DNA from: Sphaerisporangium rubeum
GTDB taxonomy: Bacteria > Actinomycetota > Actinomycetes > Streptosporangiales > Streptosporangiaceae
Length of the DNA stretch: 64,000 nt
Assembly (NCBI RefSeq): GCF_014207705.1
Contig: NZ_JACHIU010000001.1
Span: forward strand, 682,001-746,000
Direction: 5' to 3'
Shown one piece after another: positions 53,774 to 64,000 of the stretch. The translations under genes were made by a program, and so were the position numbers. Within the stretch, counting starts at the first letter, position 1. Every line of letters begins with the position of its first letter. Under the pieces are notes generated by a model that saw only the letters and a program-made list of their open reading frames with translations, searched no databases and had not been told where the DNA came from.

Positions 53774-56700
53774 CAACCACGGCCCTCCTTGGCCTCACCT
53801 GAGCCCACACGGTGGTGGCGGGTCAGCCAGCCACGCAGGCGTTCCAGCAACCGGTCGACGTCCACCGGCTTCGGCACGTAGTCCGAGGCACCCGACGAGA
53901 TGCTCTTCTCCCGGTCGCCGTGCATAACCTTGGCGGTCAGCGCGATGATCGGCAAGTCGACGAACTGCGGCATGCGGCGAATCGCGGACGTCGTGGCCCA
54001 ACCGTCCATCTCCGGCATCATGATGTCCATCAGCACGAGGGCGACGTCCTCGTTGCGTTCGAGCTGCTCGATGCCCTCGCGGCCGTTCTCGGCGTACACG
54101 ACGGTGGCGCCGTGCCGCTCCAGCACGCTGGTCAACGCGAAGACGTTGCGGATGTCGTCGTCGACGATGAGCACCTTGGCGCCGTTCAGCGGGTCCTCAC
54201 CCTGCCACGGCTCGGTCGTGGAGTCGAGGCTGAGCGACGGCATGTGCAGGTCCTCGCTGAGCACCGGCTCGGCGGCCGGCTCGGCGATCTCCGGCTCCAC
54301 CGGCCGGCTGTTGTCCTCCGGCACGCTGACCGCGGCGCCGCCGACGCCGTCCGCGAGCGGCCCGGTGTAGTTGATCGGCAGGTGGAGGGTGAACGTGCTG
54401 CCGCGGCCGGGCTCGCTGGTGGCGTGGATCTCACCGCCGAGCAGCCGTGCGATCTCACGGCAGATCGACAGACCGAGACCGGTGCCGCCGTACTTGCGGC
54501 TGGTGGTGCCGTCGGCCTGCCGGAACGCCTCGAAGATCACGTCCAGTTTGTCGGAGGCGATGCCGATGCCGGTGTCCACGACCGAGAAGGACAGGATGTC
54601 GTCGGCGCGTTGCAGCGTCTCGTCGATGTACGGCACCTCGCCGCCGGCGCGGGTGATGATCAGCCGCACCTCACCCTTGGGGGTGAACTTGACCGCGTTG
54701 GACAGCAGGTTGCGCAGCACCTGCTGCAGGCGCTGCTCGTCGGTGAGCAGCTCCTCAGGCACCGAGGGGCCGACGTCGACGCTGAACGACAGGCCCTTGT
54801 CCCTGGCCAGCGGCGCGAACGTCGCCTCGACGTAGTCGACGAGCTTCGGCATGGACAGCTGCTGCGGGTGGACGTCCATGCGACCGGCCTCGACCTTGGA
54901 CAGGTCGAGGATGTCGTTGATGAGCTGGAGCAGCGCCGACCCGGCCCCGTGGATGGTGCGCGCGAACTCGACCTGCTGCGAGGTGAGGTTGCCTTCGCTG
55001 TTCTCGGTGAGCAGCTTGGCGAGCACCAGCAGGCTGTTCAGCGGGGTGCGCAGCTCGTGGGACATGTTGGCGAGGAACTCGGACTTGTACCGTGAGGAGA
55101 CGGCGAGCTGCTCGGCACGTTCCTCCAGTGTGCGGCGGGCCTGCTCGATCTGGAAGTTCTGGATCTCGATGGCGCGGTTCTGCTTGGCGAGCAGCGCCGC
55201 CTTGTCCTCCAGCTCGGCGTTGGAGCGGCGCAGTTCCTCCTGCTGGCGCTGCAGCTCGTCGGACCGCTCACGCAGCTCGGTCGTGAGGCGCTGGGACTCG
55301 GTGAGCAGGCCCTCGGTACGGCTGTTGGCGATGATCGTGTTCATCGTGACACCGATGGTCTCGACGAGCTGATTGAGGAACGCCAGGTGGACGTCGTCGA
55401 ACCGGCCGATCGAGGCCAGCTCGACCACGCCGAGCACCTGGTCCTCGAACAGCACGGGAAGCACGACGATCTGGGCCGGTGTCGAGCTGCTGAGCCCGGT
55501 GTCGATGGTGAGGAAGCCGGCCGGCACGTCGTCGAGCACGATGGGCCGGCCCTCGGCGGCGGCCTGGCCGACGATGCCCTCGCCGAAGTGGAACGTCTGC
55601 CTGGCCCGGCTGCCGGGCCGCACGCCGTACCCGGCGATGAGGCGCAGGCGGCCGTCCCGCGGCCCGGTGACCATGTAGAAGGCGCCGTGCGCCGCCGTGA
55701 CCAGTGGCGTCAGCTCGCTCATGATCAGCTTGGCGACCTCCATGAGGTCGCGGTGGCCCTGCATCAGCCGCGAGACGCGCGCGAGGTTGGACTTCAGCCA
55801 GTCCTGCTGCTGGTTGGCCTTGGTGGTCGCGACGAGGTTGGACACCATCGTGTTGATGTTGTCCTTCAGGTCGGCCAGCTCACCCTGGGCCTGGACGCTG
55901 ATGGACCGGGTCAGGTCGCCGCGCGCGACGGCGCTGGTGACCTCGGCGATGGCGCGCACCTGCGTGGTGAGGTTGCTCGCCAGCTCGTTGACGCTCTGGG
56001 TGAGCTGCTTCCACGTGCCTTCGACGCCTTCGACGCGGGCCTGGCCGCCGAGACGGCCGTCGGAGGCGACCTCGCGGGCCACGCGGGTGACCTCGGAGGC
56101 GAACGACGAGAGCTGGTCCACCATCTTGTTGATGGTGGTCTTCAGCACCAGGATCTCACCCTGCGCGTCCACGTCGATCTTGCGGGACAGGTCGCCGCGC
56201 GCGACGGCGGTGGTGACCTCGCCGATGTTGCGCACCTGGTAGGTGAGGTTGGTGGCCATGGAGTTGACATTGTCGGTGAGGTCCTTCCAGACCCCCGACA
56301 CGCCGCGGACGCGGGCCTGACCGCCGAGCTGGCCCATGGTGCCGACCTCGCGCGCGACGCGGGTGACCTCGTCGGCGAACAGCGAGAGCTGGTCGACCAT
56401 GGTGTTCACCGTGTCCTTGAGCTGCAGGATCTCGCCCTGCGCGTCCACGGTGATCTTCTTGGAGAGGTTTCCCTGCACCACGGCCGTGGAGACGGCCGCG
56501 ATCTGACGGACCTGGGAGGTCAGGTTGTTCGCCATGAAATTGACGTTGTCGGTGAGGTCCTTCCAGACCCCGGACACGCCGTGCACCTGGGCCTGGCCGC
56601 CGAGCTGGCCCTCGGAGCCGACCTCGCGGGCCACGCGGCTCACCTCTGAGGCCACGAGCGAGAGCTGGTCGACCATGGTGTTGATCGTGGACTTGAGCTC

Positions 56701-57957
56701 CAGCATCTCGCCCTGAGCGTCCACGTCGATCTTCTTGGACATGTCGCCGCCGGCGACGGCCTTGGTGACCTGCGCGATGTTGCGCACCTGGTAGGTCAGG
56801 TTGGCGGCCATGGAGTTGACGTTGTCGGTGAGGTCCTTCCAGACCCCCGACACGCCTTTGACGTCGGCGCGTCCGCCGAGCTGGCCCTCGGTGCCGACCT
56901 CGCGCGCGACGCGGGTGACCTCGTCGGCGAACAGCGAGAGCTGGTCGACCATGGTGTTGAGGGTCTCCTTGAGCTGGAGCACCTCACCCTGCGCGTCCGC
57001 GGTGATCTTCTTGGACAGGTCGCCCTGCGCCACCGCCGTCGCCACGGTGGCGATGCTGCGCACCTGGCTGGTCAGGTTGGACGCCATGACGTTGACGTTG
57101 TCGGTGAGGTCCTTCCACACACCGGAGACGCCGCGCACGCGGGCCTGGCCGCCGAGCTCACCCTCGGTGCCGACCTCACGGGCCACACGGGTGACCTCCT
57201 CGGCGAACGCCGAGAGCTGGTCGACCATGGTGTTGACGGTGTTCTTGAGCTCCAGCATCTCGCCGACGGCGTCGACGGTGACCTTGCGCGACAGGTCGCC
57301 GCGCGCGACGGCCGTGGTGACGACGGCGATGTCGCGGACCTGGGCCGAGACCCGGCTGGACATGGTGTTCACGGCCTCGGTGAGGTCGCGCCAGCTTCCC
57401 GACATGCCGCGCACGTTGGCCCGGCCGCCGAGCTGGCCCTCCGAGCCGACCTCGCGGGCCACGCGGGTGACCTCGGAGCTGAACAGCGCGAGCTGGTCGA
57501 CCATGCCGTTGATCGCCTTGCCGAGGCGGCGGACCTCGCCTCTGGCCGTACGGTCCATGTCTATGCGGCGGGACAGGTCACCCTGGGCCACGGCGTCGAG
57601 CACGTCGGCCGCGGCGCTCACGGGGCCGACCAGAGCGTCGATGAGATCGTTGACCGAGTGCACGCTCTCGGCCCAGGAGCCCACACCGGGCCCCGGCGTC
57701 AGGCGGACGCCGAACCGTCCCTCCTTGACGACCTCCTTGCGCACCCGCAGCAGCTCGTTGGCGAGGTGCTCGCGGCGGTCGGCCACCTCGTTGATGAGCA
57801 GCCGGACCTCGCTGAGGACACCGGGAGCCGCGTGGGGGACGCGCCGCCGGAAGTCGCCGTCTCGCCACGCGACGAGCGTGTCCAGCAACGGCCGGAGATC
57901 GGACTCGGTGTAAGACCGCTCCGAACCCGACCCCGCGAGTGTCGCGGTGCCTTTCAT
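53773..57957 (-). CDS. Hybrid histidine kinase with seven tandem HAMP-like units
   Basis: A 1394-residue soluble hybrid kinase; no membrane segment. After about 95 residues come seven successive units of about 92 residues, each with (A/Q/R)GDLS(R/K)K(I/V)-x-V/D and VNTMVDQLS-x-F followed by [10 protein letters not shown]-type helices (to about residue 740). Next is a GAF domain (about 760-900; [27 protein letters not shown]), a coiled coil, the dimerisation/phospho-acceptor His967 in [17 protein letters not shown], an ATPase with [13 protein letters not shown], and a receiver with Asp1311 in [14 protein letters not shown]. Start ATG 57957 is preceded by GAAGGAGG. The receiver-gene partner overlaps its stop. 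Confidence 0.93.
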   Translation of the reverse strand: MKGTATLAGSGSERSYTESDLRPLLDTLVAWRDGDFRRRVPHAAPGVLSEVRLLINEVADRREHLANELLRVRKEVVKEGRFGVRLTPGPGVGSWAESVHSVNDLIDALVGPVSAAADVLDAVAQGDLSRRIDMDRTARGEVRRLGKAINGMVDQLALFSSEVTRVAREVGSEGQLGGRANVRGMSGSWRDLTEAVNTMSSRVSAQVRDIAVVTTAVARGDLSRKVTVDAVGEMLELKNTVNTMVDQLSAFAEEVTRVAREVGTEGELGGQARVRGVSGVWKDLTDNVNVMASNLTSQVRSIATVATAVAQGDLSKKITADAQGEVLQLKETLNTMVDQLSLFADEVTRVAREVGTEGQLGGRADVKGVSGVWKDLTDNVNSMAANLTYQVRNIAQVTKAVAGGDMSKKIDVDAQGEMLELKSTINTMVDQLSLVASEVSRVAREVGSEGQLGGQAQVHGVSGVWKDLTDNVNFMANNLTSQVRQIAAVSTAVVQGNLSKKITVDAQGEILQLKDTVNTMVDQLSLFADEVTRVAREVGTMGQLGGQARVRGVSGVWKDLTDNVNSMATNLTYQVRNIGEVTTAVARGDLSRKIDVDAQGEILVLKTTINKMVDQLSSFASEVTRVAREVASDGRLGGQARVEGVEGTWKQLTQSVNELASNLTTQVRAIAEVTSAVARGDLTRSISVQAQGELADLKDNINTMVSNLVATTKANQQQDWLKSNLARVSRLMQGHRDLMEVAKLIMSELTPLVTAAHGAFYMVTGPRDGRLRLIAGYGVRPGSRARQTFHFGEGIVGQAAAEGRPIVLDDVPAGFLTIDTGLSSSTPAQIVVLPVLFEDQVLGVVELASIGRFDDVHLAFLNQLVETIGVTMNTIIANSRTEGLLTESQRLTTELRERSDELQRQQEELRRSNAELEDKAALLAKQNRAIEIQNFQIEQARRTLEERAEQLAVSSRYKSEFLANMSHELRTPLNSLLVLAKLLTENSEGNLTSQQVEFARTIHGAGSALLQLINDILDLSKVEAGRMDVHPQQLSMPKLVDYVEATFAPLARDKGLSFSVDVGPSVPEELLTDEQRLQQVLRNLLSNAVKFTPKGEVRLIITRAGGEVPYIDETLQRADDILSFSVVDTGIGIASDKLDVIFEAFRQADGTTSRKYGGTGLGLSICREIARLLGGEIHATSEPGRGSTFTLHLPINYTGPLADGVGGAAVSVPEDNSRPVEPEIAEPAAEPVLSEDLHMPSLSLDSTTEPWQGEDPLNGAKVLIVDDDIRNVFALTSVLERHGATVVYAENGREGIEQLERNEDVALVLMDIMMPEMDGWATTSAIRRMPQFVDLPIIALTAKVMHGDREKSISSGASDYVPKPVDVDRLLERLRGWLTRHHRVGSGEAKEGRG

Positions 57958-58078
57958 GAAGCCTCCTTCACGCTGTTCGGGCGGGACATGGAGTAGTGCC
58001 AGTCTGGCATGAAGGACACTATGTGGTCGCCTGCTCCGCCGACCGCATGTGGCGGCCATCTGTGGTATGCACGGTGTG

Positions 58079-59647
58079 ATGACGAATTCTTCCCGAGGTG
58101 TGCTGGCCGCGTCGTTCGTAGCGGGCAAGGCCGCCCTGCCCGACGCCAAGCGGTTCACGCAGGAGGTGCTGACCGCGTGGGCCGCCACTCCTGTCCTGGC
58201 GGACGCCGAGCGGCTCACCGAGGAATTCGTGTCGGAAGTAGGGGATGTTCCGTTTGAGATTCTATGGGGACATCAGGGGGGAAGCGTCCAGATCGAGCTC
58301 CGGCAGCGGGCCGACGACGATCGAGTTCCCGCCGCACCTGCCGTTCCCGTGGCCACATGGGGTGTCACATTCACCGGCACACAACGCGCCACGTGGGCCA
58401 GGCTCGACCTCCCGCAGCGCACGCCGCGGCCGGTGGACGCAGGCATGGACGCCGAGCCGCACCTGCGCGGCCCCGGCTGGCTCGGTTACCTCGCCGACGC
58501 CAGCGACCTGCTCGCCGGCACCCTCGACCCCGGCATGGTCCCCGCGCTGATCGCGCAGATCGTGGTGCCGCGCCTCGCGACCTGGTGCGCCGTCTACACC
58601 GCCGACAACGGCGGCGGTGAGCAGACCCTGGCCTATCTCTGGCACGCCGACGAGTCCGAGATCGACGATCTGCGCGAGCAGCTCGCCGACGCGGCCATCC
58701 CTCCGGCGGACGACCTGCGTCCCCGGCCGATCTCGTTGCCGGCCTGGCAGTCGCTCGCGTTCCCGCTGGTGGCCAAGGGCCGCAGTCTCGGCGTCATGTG
58801 CCTCGGCAGGGGAGGAAGGTTCCCCGACGACATCGCGCAGCTCGCCGAGGACCTCGCGCGCCGCGCGGCGCTCGCCATGGACAACGCGCGCCTGTACGCG
58901 CAACAGGCCGACGCCAACCGCGCGCTCCAGCGCAGCCTGCTGCCGCCAGGCGTCCCCGCGATCACCCCCGGCCTGGACTACTCGGTGGTGTACGAGCCCG
59001 CCGGCGAGACCAACGAGGTCGGCGGCGACTTCTACGACCTGTTCGCGACCGGTGAGGGCACGTGGCGGTTCGCCATCGGCGACGTCTGCGGCACCGGCCC
59101 CGAGGCCGCCGCCGTCACCGGCCTCGCGCGTCACACGCTGCGCCTGCTCGCTCGCGAGAACTACGACGTGGCGGCGGTCGTCTCGCGGCTCAACCGCGCC
59201 ATCCTCGAAGAAGGGGAGCGCGCTCGCTTCCTCACCCTTCTCCACGGCGAGATCACCCGAACCGGCGACGGCCTGGAGCTGTCGCTGATCTCCGCGGGAC
59301 ACCCCGAGGCGCTGCGGCTGCGGCCGACGGGGGTGGTGGACGCCGTGGTGACCGCTCAGTCGCTGCTCGGGGTCTTCCCCGAGGCCGAGTTCGAGGCCGA
59401 GCGGGTGGTCCTCGCGCCTGGCGACGTGCTGCTCGGCGTGACCGACGGCGTCACCGAGCGCAGGTCGGGCTCACGGCTGCTCGACGACGACGGCGGCCTG
59501 CCGAAGCTCCTCGCCGAGTGCGTCGACCTGTCGGCCCGCGCGGTCGCCGAGCGCATCCACCGGGCCGTGCAGGACTTCGCGGCCGAGCCGAGCGCCGACG
59601 ACCTCGCGATCCTGGTGCTGCGCGCCGAAGGCCGAGACCCCGTCTGA
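58079..59647 (+). CDS. GAF-PP2C (SpoIIE-type) serine phosphatase
   Basis: A 522-residue protein divergent from the hybrid kinase (about 120 bases between starts). Residues 1-70 (VAGKAALPDAKRFTQEVLTAWA) resemble the edge of a truncated anti-sigma-like fold. A GAF domain spans about 110-270, and a PP2C phosphatase domain about 285-520, with all metal-binding blocks: ETNEVGGDFYDL, IGDVCGTGPEAA, GVTDGVTERRSG and ADDLAILVL. Such phosphatases dephosphorylate anti-anti-sigma factors in partner-switching. The GTG at 58049 and ATG at 58067 are alternative starts. Confidence 0.85.
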   Translation: MTNSSRGVLAASFVAGKAALPDAKRFTQEVLTAWAATPVLADAERLTEEFVSEVGDVPFEILWGHQGGSVQIELRQRADDDRVPAAPAVPVATWGVTFTGTQRATWARLDLPQRTPRPVDAGMDAEPHLRGPGWLGYLADASDLLAGTLDPGMVPALIAQIVVPRLATWCAVYTADNGGGEQTLAYLWHADESEIDDLREQLADAAIPPADDLRPRPISLPAWQSLAFPLVAKGRSLGVMCLGRGGRFPDDIAQLAEDLARRAALAMDNARLYAQQADANRALQRSLLPPGVPAITPGLDYSVVYEPAGETNEVGGDFYDLFATGEGTWRFAIGDVCGTGPEAAAVTGLARHTLRLLARENYDVAAVVSRLNRAILEEGERARFLTLLHGEITRTGDGLELSLISAGHPEALRLRPTGVVDAVVTAQSLLGVFPEAEFEAERVVLAPGDVLLGVTDGVTERRSGSRLLDDDGGLPKLLAECVDLSARAVAERIHRAVQDFAAEPSADDLAILVLRAEGRDPV

Positions 59648-59651
59648 CCGG

Positions 59652-61442
59652 CTAGAACGGTGCGGAGCCGCCTTTGTCGAGGCCGGTGTGCTTGCGCGCG
59701 AAGTCGACCTGGATGGTCATCTGCTTGATGCGTTCCTCGATGACCAGCGTGCCGTGGCCGGCGTTGTACCGGTAGACCTCGAAGTCGTGCTTGCGCTCCT
59801 CCAGCCGGGTCAGGTACTTCTCGATCTGGCCGATCGGCGAACGCGGGTCGTTCTCGCCGGCCAGCACGAGCAGCGGCGCCTCCACGGCGTCGAGGTAGGT
59901 GATCGGCGAGGAGCTCGCGTACCGCTCCGGCACCTCCTGCGGCGACCCGCCGAACAGCGCGCGGTGGTAGGCGCGCAGGCCCTCGGTCTCGTCCCGGTAC
60001 GTCGCGGCGTGGTCGGCGATCGGGACCGCCGCGATGCCGGCGGCCCACTTGTCCGGCATGGTGCCGAGGCCGAGCAGCGTCAGGTAGCCACCCCACGACG
60101 CGCCGGCGAGGATCAGCCGGTCGGGGTCCGCGCCACCCTGCTCGACGGCCCAGTCGCGCACCGCCGCCACGTCGGCGAGCTCGATGTGGCCGACGTCGCC
60201 GCGCAGCGCGTCCCGCCACGCCGAGCCGTACCCCGTGGAGCCGCGGTAGTTGACCCGCACCACGGTGAAGCCGGCGTCGACCCACGCCGCGACGTTCGGC
60301 AGGAAGGAGTCGTCGTCCTGCGCCGCGGGGCCGCCGTGCAGCAGGAACACCGTGGGGTTCGGCGTCGCCGGGGTCTCGGGCCTGGACACCAAGGCGTGGA
60401 TGCGGCCGCCGGGGCCCTCCACGAACACGTCCTCCAGCGGGACCGACGGCGGCGCGGACGGCCCCGACTGGTTCATCACCACGTGGTCGCCGCTCGACCT
60501 GATCACCGGCGGGTGCGCGGCGCTCGACCAGGAGTACTCGACGACGCCGTCCGGACGCGGCAGCGCGTCGTGGATCACGCCGTGCGGCGTCCTGATCGGC
60601 GTCAGGTCGCCGCCGCCGAGGTCGTAGCGGAACAGCTCGGTGCGCGCGCGGTTGTTGTGGCCGATCAGCAGGGCCCGTCCGTCGTGGTACCAGTCGGCGG
60701 TGATCTCACCGGGGACCCGCAGCCAGATCTCGCGCTGCTCGCCGGTCATCGGGTCCCAGATCAGCGGCTCACGGCGGCCACGCCGCTCGTGCAGCGCGAG
60801 GATGCGCCGGTCGGTGACCGACGGCGCGAAGCGCACACCGGAGAAGCCCTTGCCGGGTCCGTCGTGCAGGTCGGCCACGACCCGGCCGTCCGGCCGCAGG
60901 ACCCGCAGCGCGGGGTGGCGTGAGTCGCCGTGCTCGCTGTGGCTGATCGCGATCAGCGAGCCGTCCAGTGACATGCCGGCGACCTGCGCGAACTCCCGCG
61001 ACTCGTAGATCACGGCCGGCTTCTCCGACAGGCTCCGCGCCAGCAGCACCTGGAAGCCGTGGCGGCTGCTGCGGCCCACGGCGGCCGTGCCGGTGGCCGA
61101 CAGCGCGAGCCCCGTGGGGTGGCCGGGAGCGAGGTCGGGATGGGCCGGGACCTCGTCGCCGCCGCCGAACGGCTGGCGCATCCAGATGCCGTACTCGTCG
61201 CCGTAGGTGTCGGCGAACCACCAGATCCACTGCCCCGTGGGGTCGATCGCCGCGTGCGAGGTGCCGCGGGGACGGCTGGTGACCTGGCGGCTGGAGCCGA
61301 CCGAACGGTCCCAGGCGTGGATCTCCCACGTGCCGGAGATGTTGCAGCGGTACACGGCCCTGGCCGGTGCCAGCCGTGCCCAGATGGGCAGCGTCATACG
61401 TGCCGCTCGGAACCTGGCCTGCCAGCGTTCCTCGGCCTTCAT
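59652..61442 (-). CDS. S9-family (prolyl-oligopeptidase-like) serine peptidase
   Basis: A 596-residue protein: an N-terminal beta-propeller (about 1-340) with repeats such as WEIHAWDRSVG and HPALRVLRPDGRVVADL, then an alpha/beta-hydrolase domain with nucleophile Ser449 in AGASWGGYLT, the acid in LAGENDPRSP and the His in NAGHGTL. FLLHGGPAAQDDDSF is the oxyanion region. No signal peptide is seen, so it is probably a cytoplasmic acyl-peptide or oligopeptide hydrolase. GGAGGGG precedes the ATG at 61442. It converges on the phosphatase gene with four bases between stops. Confidence 0.9.
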   Translation of the reverse strand: MKAEERWQARFRAARMTLPIWARLAPARAVYRCNISGTWEIHAWDRSVGSSRQVTSRPRGTSHAAIDPTGQWIWWFADTYGDEYGIWMRQPFGGGDEVPAHPDLAPGHPTGLALSATGTAAVGRSSRHGFQVLLARSLSEKPAVIYESREFAQVAGMSLDGSLIAISHSEHGDSRHPALRVLRPDGRVVADLHDGPGKGFSGVRFAPSVTDRRILALHERRGRREPLIWDPMTGEQREIWLRVPGEITADWYHDGRALLIGHNNRARTELFRYDLGGGDLTPIRTPHGVIHDALPRPDGVVEYSWSSAAHPPVIRSSGDHVVMNQSGPSAPPSVPLEDVFVEGPGGRIHALVSRPETPATPNPTVFLLHGGPAAQDDDSFLPNVAAWVDAGFTVVRVNYRGSTGYGSAWRDALRGDVGHIELADVAAVRDWAVEQGGADPDRLILAGASWGGYLTLLGLGTMPDKWAAGIAAVPIADHAATYRDETEGLRAYHRALFGGSPQEVPERYASSSPITYLDAVEAPLLVLAGENDPRSPIGQIEKYLTRLEERKHDFEVYRYNAGHGTLVIEERIKQMTIQVDFARKHTGLDKGGSAPF

Positions 61443-61557
61443 GTAGGGTGCCCCTCCCTCACGCTCTCCCGGTCGGGATCGGCGGGTTGCCGTCAAGTAT
61501 GTCGCTTATAAACGGAAGATGGCTTACAAAGCCGGGGAAAATCTCACTCCTTGGCGT

Positions 61558-62379
61558 TCAGGTGATCTTACGGAACACCGAGATCCTGCACGACACATTC
61601 ACGGCGAGCACGTCCGGCAGGCGGGATATCGCGATCTTCCGAGCCACCGGGTCAGTGTGCCAGGCGCTCGGCCCCATCGCGACGGCGGCCTCCACGTCCT
61701 CGTGGCCGAGCGAGATCTCGTACTCCTCGATCATGTGCTCCGCCTCGGTGAACCGGCCGGACAGCGTCTCGCCGAGACGCCGCTCCTTGTCCTCGCCGAC
61801 CGACAGCAGACCGAGCCGGCCGACCAGGGGCGAAAGGTGGCGGGACGTCGGGGTCACGACGGCCAGCGTGCCGCCGGGGGCCAGCACCCTGGCGAACTCG
61901 GGCCCGTTGCGCGGCGCGAACACGTTGAGCAGCAGATCGGCTCTCGCGTCCTTCACCGGCAGCGGACGCCACACATCGGCCACCGCGGCCCCGATGCGGG
62001 GATGGGCCCGCGCGGCACGCCTGAGCGCGTGCTTGGAGATGTCCAGCGCGATGCCGGCGGCCTCCGGCCGAAGCGCCGTGGCCAGGTGGTACCCGGTGCC
62101 GGCCCCGGCGTCCAGCACGACGTGCGCCGACTCGGCCAACTCGCGCAGGCGTGCCGCCACCGGAGCGAAGTGCCCGGCGCCGAGGAACGCGGCGCGGGCC
62201 TCCACCATGGCCGGGGTGTCGGCCGTGCCGGCCGGCGCGGAGCCGGTGCGCAGGCTCACGTACCCCTGGCGCGCGACGTCGAAGGCGTGGCCGTTCAGGC
62301 AGCGCGCCGTCCCGCCGGCGAGGGTCAGGTCCCCCCGGCACACCGGACAGGCGAGGTGCTCGATGACGTCGGCCAGCAT
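61558..62379 (-). CDS. RlmA-type 23S rRNA (guanine-N1) methyltransferase
   Basis: A 273-residue class I methyltransferase with an N-terminal zinc module (CPVCRGDLTLAGGTARCLNGHAFD: Cys-x2-Cys ... Cys-x2-His). VVLDAGAGTGYH is the SAM loop. This zinc-plus-Rossmann layout is that of RlmA(I) and RlmA(II)/TlrB, which methylate G745/G748 in 23S rRNA; RlmA(II) gives resistance to tylosin-type macrolides. Which guanine is modified cannot be seen. ATG 62379 sits directly before the zinc domain. No macrolide gene cluster is in the window. Confidence 0.85.
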   Translation of the reverse strand: MLADVIEHLACPVCRGDLTLAGGTARCLNGHAFDVARQGYVSLRTGSAPAGTADTPAMVEARAAFLGAGHFAPVAARLRELAESAHVVLDAGAGTGYHLATALRPEAAGIALDISKHALRRAARAHPRIGAAVADVWRPLPVKDARADLLLNVFAPRNGPEFARVLAPGGTLAVVTPTSRHLSPLVGRLGLLSVGEDKERRLGETLSGRFTEAEHMIEEYEISLGHEDVEAAVAMGPSAWHTDPVARKIAISRLPDVLAVNVSCRISVFRKIT

Positions 62380-62463
62380 GCCCCAATCATCCACCGGCCG
62401 CGCGGTGGTCCCGGCCCGGCCCCTGCCGCGTCCGGACACGCGGGACAGGGGCCGTGCCGGTGC

Positions 62464-64000
62464 TCAGGCGGGGACCGAGGCCACCCCGGGGTCGAGGAAC
62501 GCGCGGCCGTTGACCGCGGCGGAGACACCGGTGCGGTCCAGGTACGGCGTGATGCCGCCGGTGTGGAACGGCCAGCCGGCGCCGAGGATCAGGCACAGGT
62601 CGATGTCCTGCGCCGCGGCGACCACGCCTTCGTCCAGCATCAGCCGGATCTCCTCGGCGAGGGCCCGCAGCGCGCGGTCGCGCACCTCGTCCGCGCCTGG
62701 CCCCGTGCCGGACCCTGCGAAGATCGCGCGCGCCTCGGGGTCGACGCTCAGGTCCGCCGCGTACACCCCCGGCTTGCCGGCCTTCACCAGCTCGGCGAGG
62801 TTGTCCGAGACCCGGAACCGGGACGGGAACGCCTCGTGCAGCGTCTCCGCGACATGCAGCGCGACGGCCGGGCCGACGAGCTGGAGCAGGGTGAACGGTG
62901 TCATCGGCAGGCCGAGGCCGTCCAGCGCGTGGTCGGCCACCTCGATGGTCGTGCCTTCGTCGACCGCGCCGATCACCTCACCCATGAGGCGGACGAGCAG
63001 CCGGTTCACCACGAACGCCGGCGCGTCCTTCACCAGGACGCTCGACTTGCGCAGCGACTTGCCGACCGCGAACGCCGTGGCCAGCGTGGCGTCGTCGGTG
63101 CGGTCGCCACGCACGATCTCCAGCAGCGGCAGCACCGCCACCGGGTTGAAGAAGTGCAGGCCCACGACCCGCTCGGGGTGCCGCAGGTCGGCCGCCATCG
63201 CGGTGACAGGCAGCGAGGAGGTGTTGGTCGCGAGCACGCACTCGGGCCCGACGACGTCCTCGACCTCGGCGAACACCTGCTTCTTGACCTTGAGGTCCTC
63301 GAAGACGGCCTCGATCACCAGATCGGCCCCCGCGAAGGCGTCCTTGGTCAGCGATCCGCTGACCAGGCCCTTCAACCGGTTCGCCTTGTCGGCGTCGATC
63401 CGGCCCTTGGCGAGCAGCCGGCCGATCTCGTCGTGGACGTACGCCACGCCTTTGTCCAGCCGCGTCCGGTCCAGGTCGGTGAGCACCACCGGGACCTCCA
63501 GGCGGCGCGCGAACAGCAGCGCCAGCTGTGAGGCCATCAGGCCCGCGCCGACCACGCCGACCTTGGTGACCGGCCGCGCCAGCGCCTTGTCCGGCGCGCC
63601 GGCGGGCCGCTTGGCCCGCCGCTGCACCAGGTCGAACGAGTACAGCCCGGCGCGCAGCTCGTCACCCATCAGCAGGTCGGCGAGCACCCGCGTCTCGGCC
63701 GCGAAACCCTCGTCCCTGCTCGCGGTGCGCGCCTGCTCGATCAGCTCGAGAGCGCGGTACGGCGCCGGCGACGCGCCGCGCACCTTGAGGTCGAGCGCGC
63801 CGCGCGCGGCGTCCACGGCGGCCTGCCACGCGTCGGCGTCCGCGGTGAACGGCGGCCGCGCGACGGCGGCCTCACCGGTCAGCACCCGGGCCGTCCAGCG
63901 CAGCGACTCCTCCAGGAAGTCGGCCGCGTCGAAGATCGCGTCGGCGACGCCGAGCCGGTACGCCTCCCTGCCGTCGATCATGCGGTTCTGCGCCAGAGGG
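62464..64000 (-). CDS. 3-hydroxyacyl-CoA dehydrogenase part of a fatty-acid oxidation complex, N-terminus cut by window edge
   Basis: The reading frame continues past the window edge (PLAQNRMIDGREAYRLGVAD at the cut), so the enoyl-CoA-hydratase domain lies outside. What is visible is an NAD-binding module (VGVVGAGLMASQLALLFA), the block LVIEAVFEDLKVKKQVFAEVE, ATNTSSLPV and HFFNPVAVLPLLEIVRG, then the C-terminal hydroxyacyl-CoA dehydrogenase domain (GFP-type LPMTPFTLLQLVGPAVALHV). This is the FadB/FadJ-type alpha chain of beta-oxidation. The beta chain (thiolase) would be expected next to it, outside the window. Confidence 0.9.
   Translation of the reverse strand, partial: PLAQNRMIDGREAYRLGVADAIFDAADFLEESLRWTARVLTGEAAVARPPFTADADAWQAAVDAARGALDLKVRGASPAPYRALELIEQARTASRDEGFAAETRVLADLLMGDELRAGLYSFDLVQRRAKRPAGAPDKALARPVTKVGVVGAGLMASQLALLFARRLEVPVVLTDLDRTRLDKGVAYVHDEIGRLLAKGRIDADKANRLKGLVSGSLTKDAFAGADLVIEAVFEDLKVKKQVFAEVEDVVGPECVLATNTSSLPVTAMAADLRHPERVVGLHFFNPVAVLPLLEIVRGDRTDDATLATAFAVGKSLRKSSVLVKDAPAFVVNRLLVRLMGEVIGAVDEGTTIEVADHALDGLGLPMTPFTLLQLVGPAVALHVAETLHEAFPSRFRVSDNLAELVKAGKPGVYAADLSVDPEARAIFAGSGTGPGADEVRDRALRALAEEIRLMLDEGVVAAAQDIDLCLILGAGWPFHTGGITPYLDRTGVSAAVNGRAFLDPGVASVPA

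Overview
The window is high-GC (roughly 70% by eye) actinomycete chromosome. GTG starts are frequent, genes often overlap by 1-14 bases, and actinomycete families recur: DUF3151, a conservon-type NIT sensor kinase, a tandem-HAMP hybrid kinase and SpoIIE-type phosphatases. A member of the Streptosporangiales or a relative is the best guess; this is inference from gene content. I found no rRNA, tRNA, CRISPR array, prophage or insertion sequence. Both window ends cut a gene.

Layout. 1-8.9 kb holds a truncated NIT histidine kinase, a short-chain dehydrogenase, a membrane acyltransferase, a spermidine-dehydrogenase-like flavoprotein, a short NfeD-like protein with a flotillin, and a coupled AhpD-like / PEP-mutase-like pair. 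9-11 kb is a lower-GC two-gene island: an M78 (ImmA/IrrE) protease plus a small unknown partner. 11-22.2 kb has a DHA2 exporter and then a polysaccharide cluster (CgeB/GT2 fusion, WecB, two GT4 enzymes, WecC, DUF4434 protein) that should make and use UDP-ManNAcA. 22.2-32 kb is mixed: NrtR-like Nudix protein, HisC/Pat aminotransferase, EamA transporter, a palindromic DnaA-box cluster, a large regulator, MurA, a four-pass membrane protein, PurD, and an ArsR/SRPBCC pair.

32-39.9 kb holds CorA behind a probable leader-peptide region, TenA, a membrane protein with an L7/L12-like domain, an XRE-M78 regulator with an unknown partner, a glycerophosphodiesterase, PurA and DUF3151. 39.9-45.3 kb is a second glycosylation operon (two GT2 enzymes and a membrane-anchored methyltransferase) followed by a decayed copy of part of one GT gene. 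45.3-48.5 kb is core metabolism (fructose-bisphosphate aldolase, DedA, a RodZ-C-like membrane protein, PyrE). 48.7-53.1 kb carries a NYN-domain protein with a huge repetitive linker and a RelA/SpoT homologue whose synthetase site looks impaired. 53.1-59.6 kb is a signalling locus: response regulator, hybrid kinase with seven tandem HAMP units, and a divergent GAF-PP2C phosphatase. 59.6-64 kb has an S9 peptidase, an RlmA-type rRNA methyltransferase and a truncated fatty-acid oxidation protein.

The features I would look at first are the DnaA-box cluster (25118-25236), the corA leader (32212-32341), the two M78-protease operons (8975-10902 and 35007-36960), and the seven-HAMP signalling locus.
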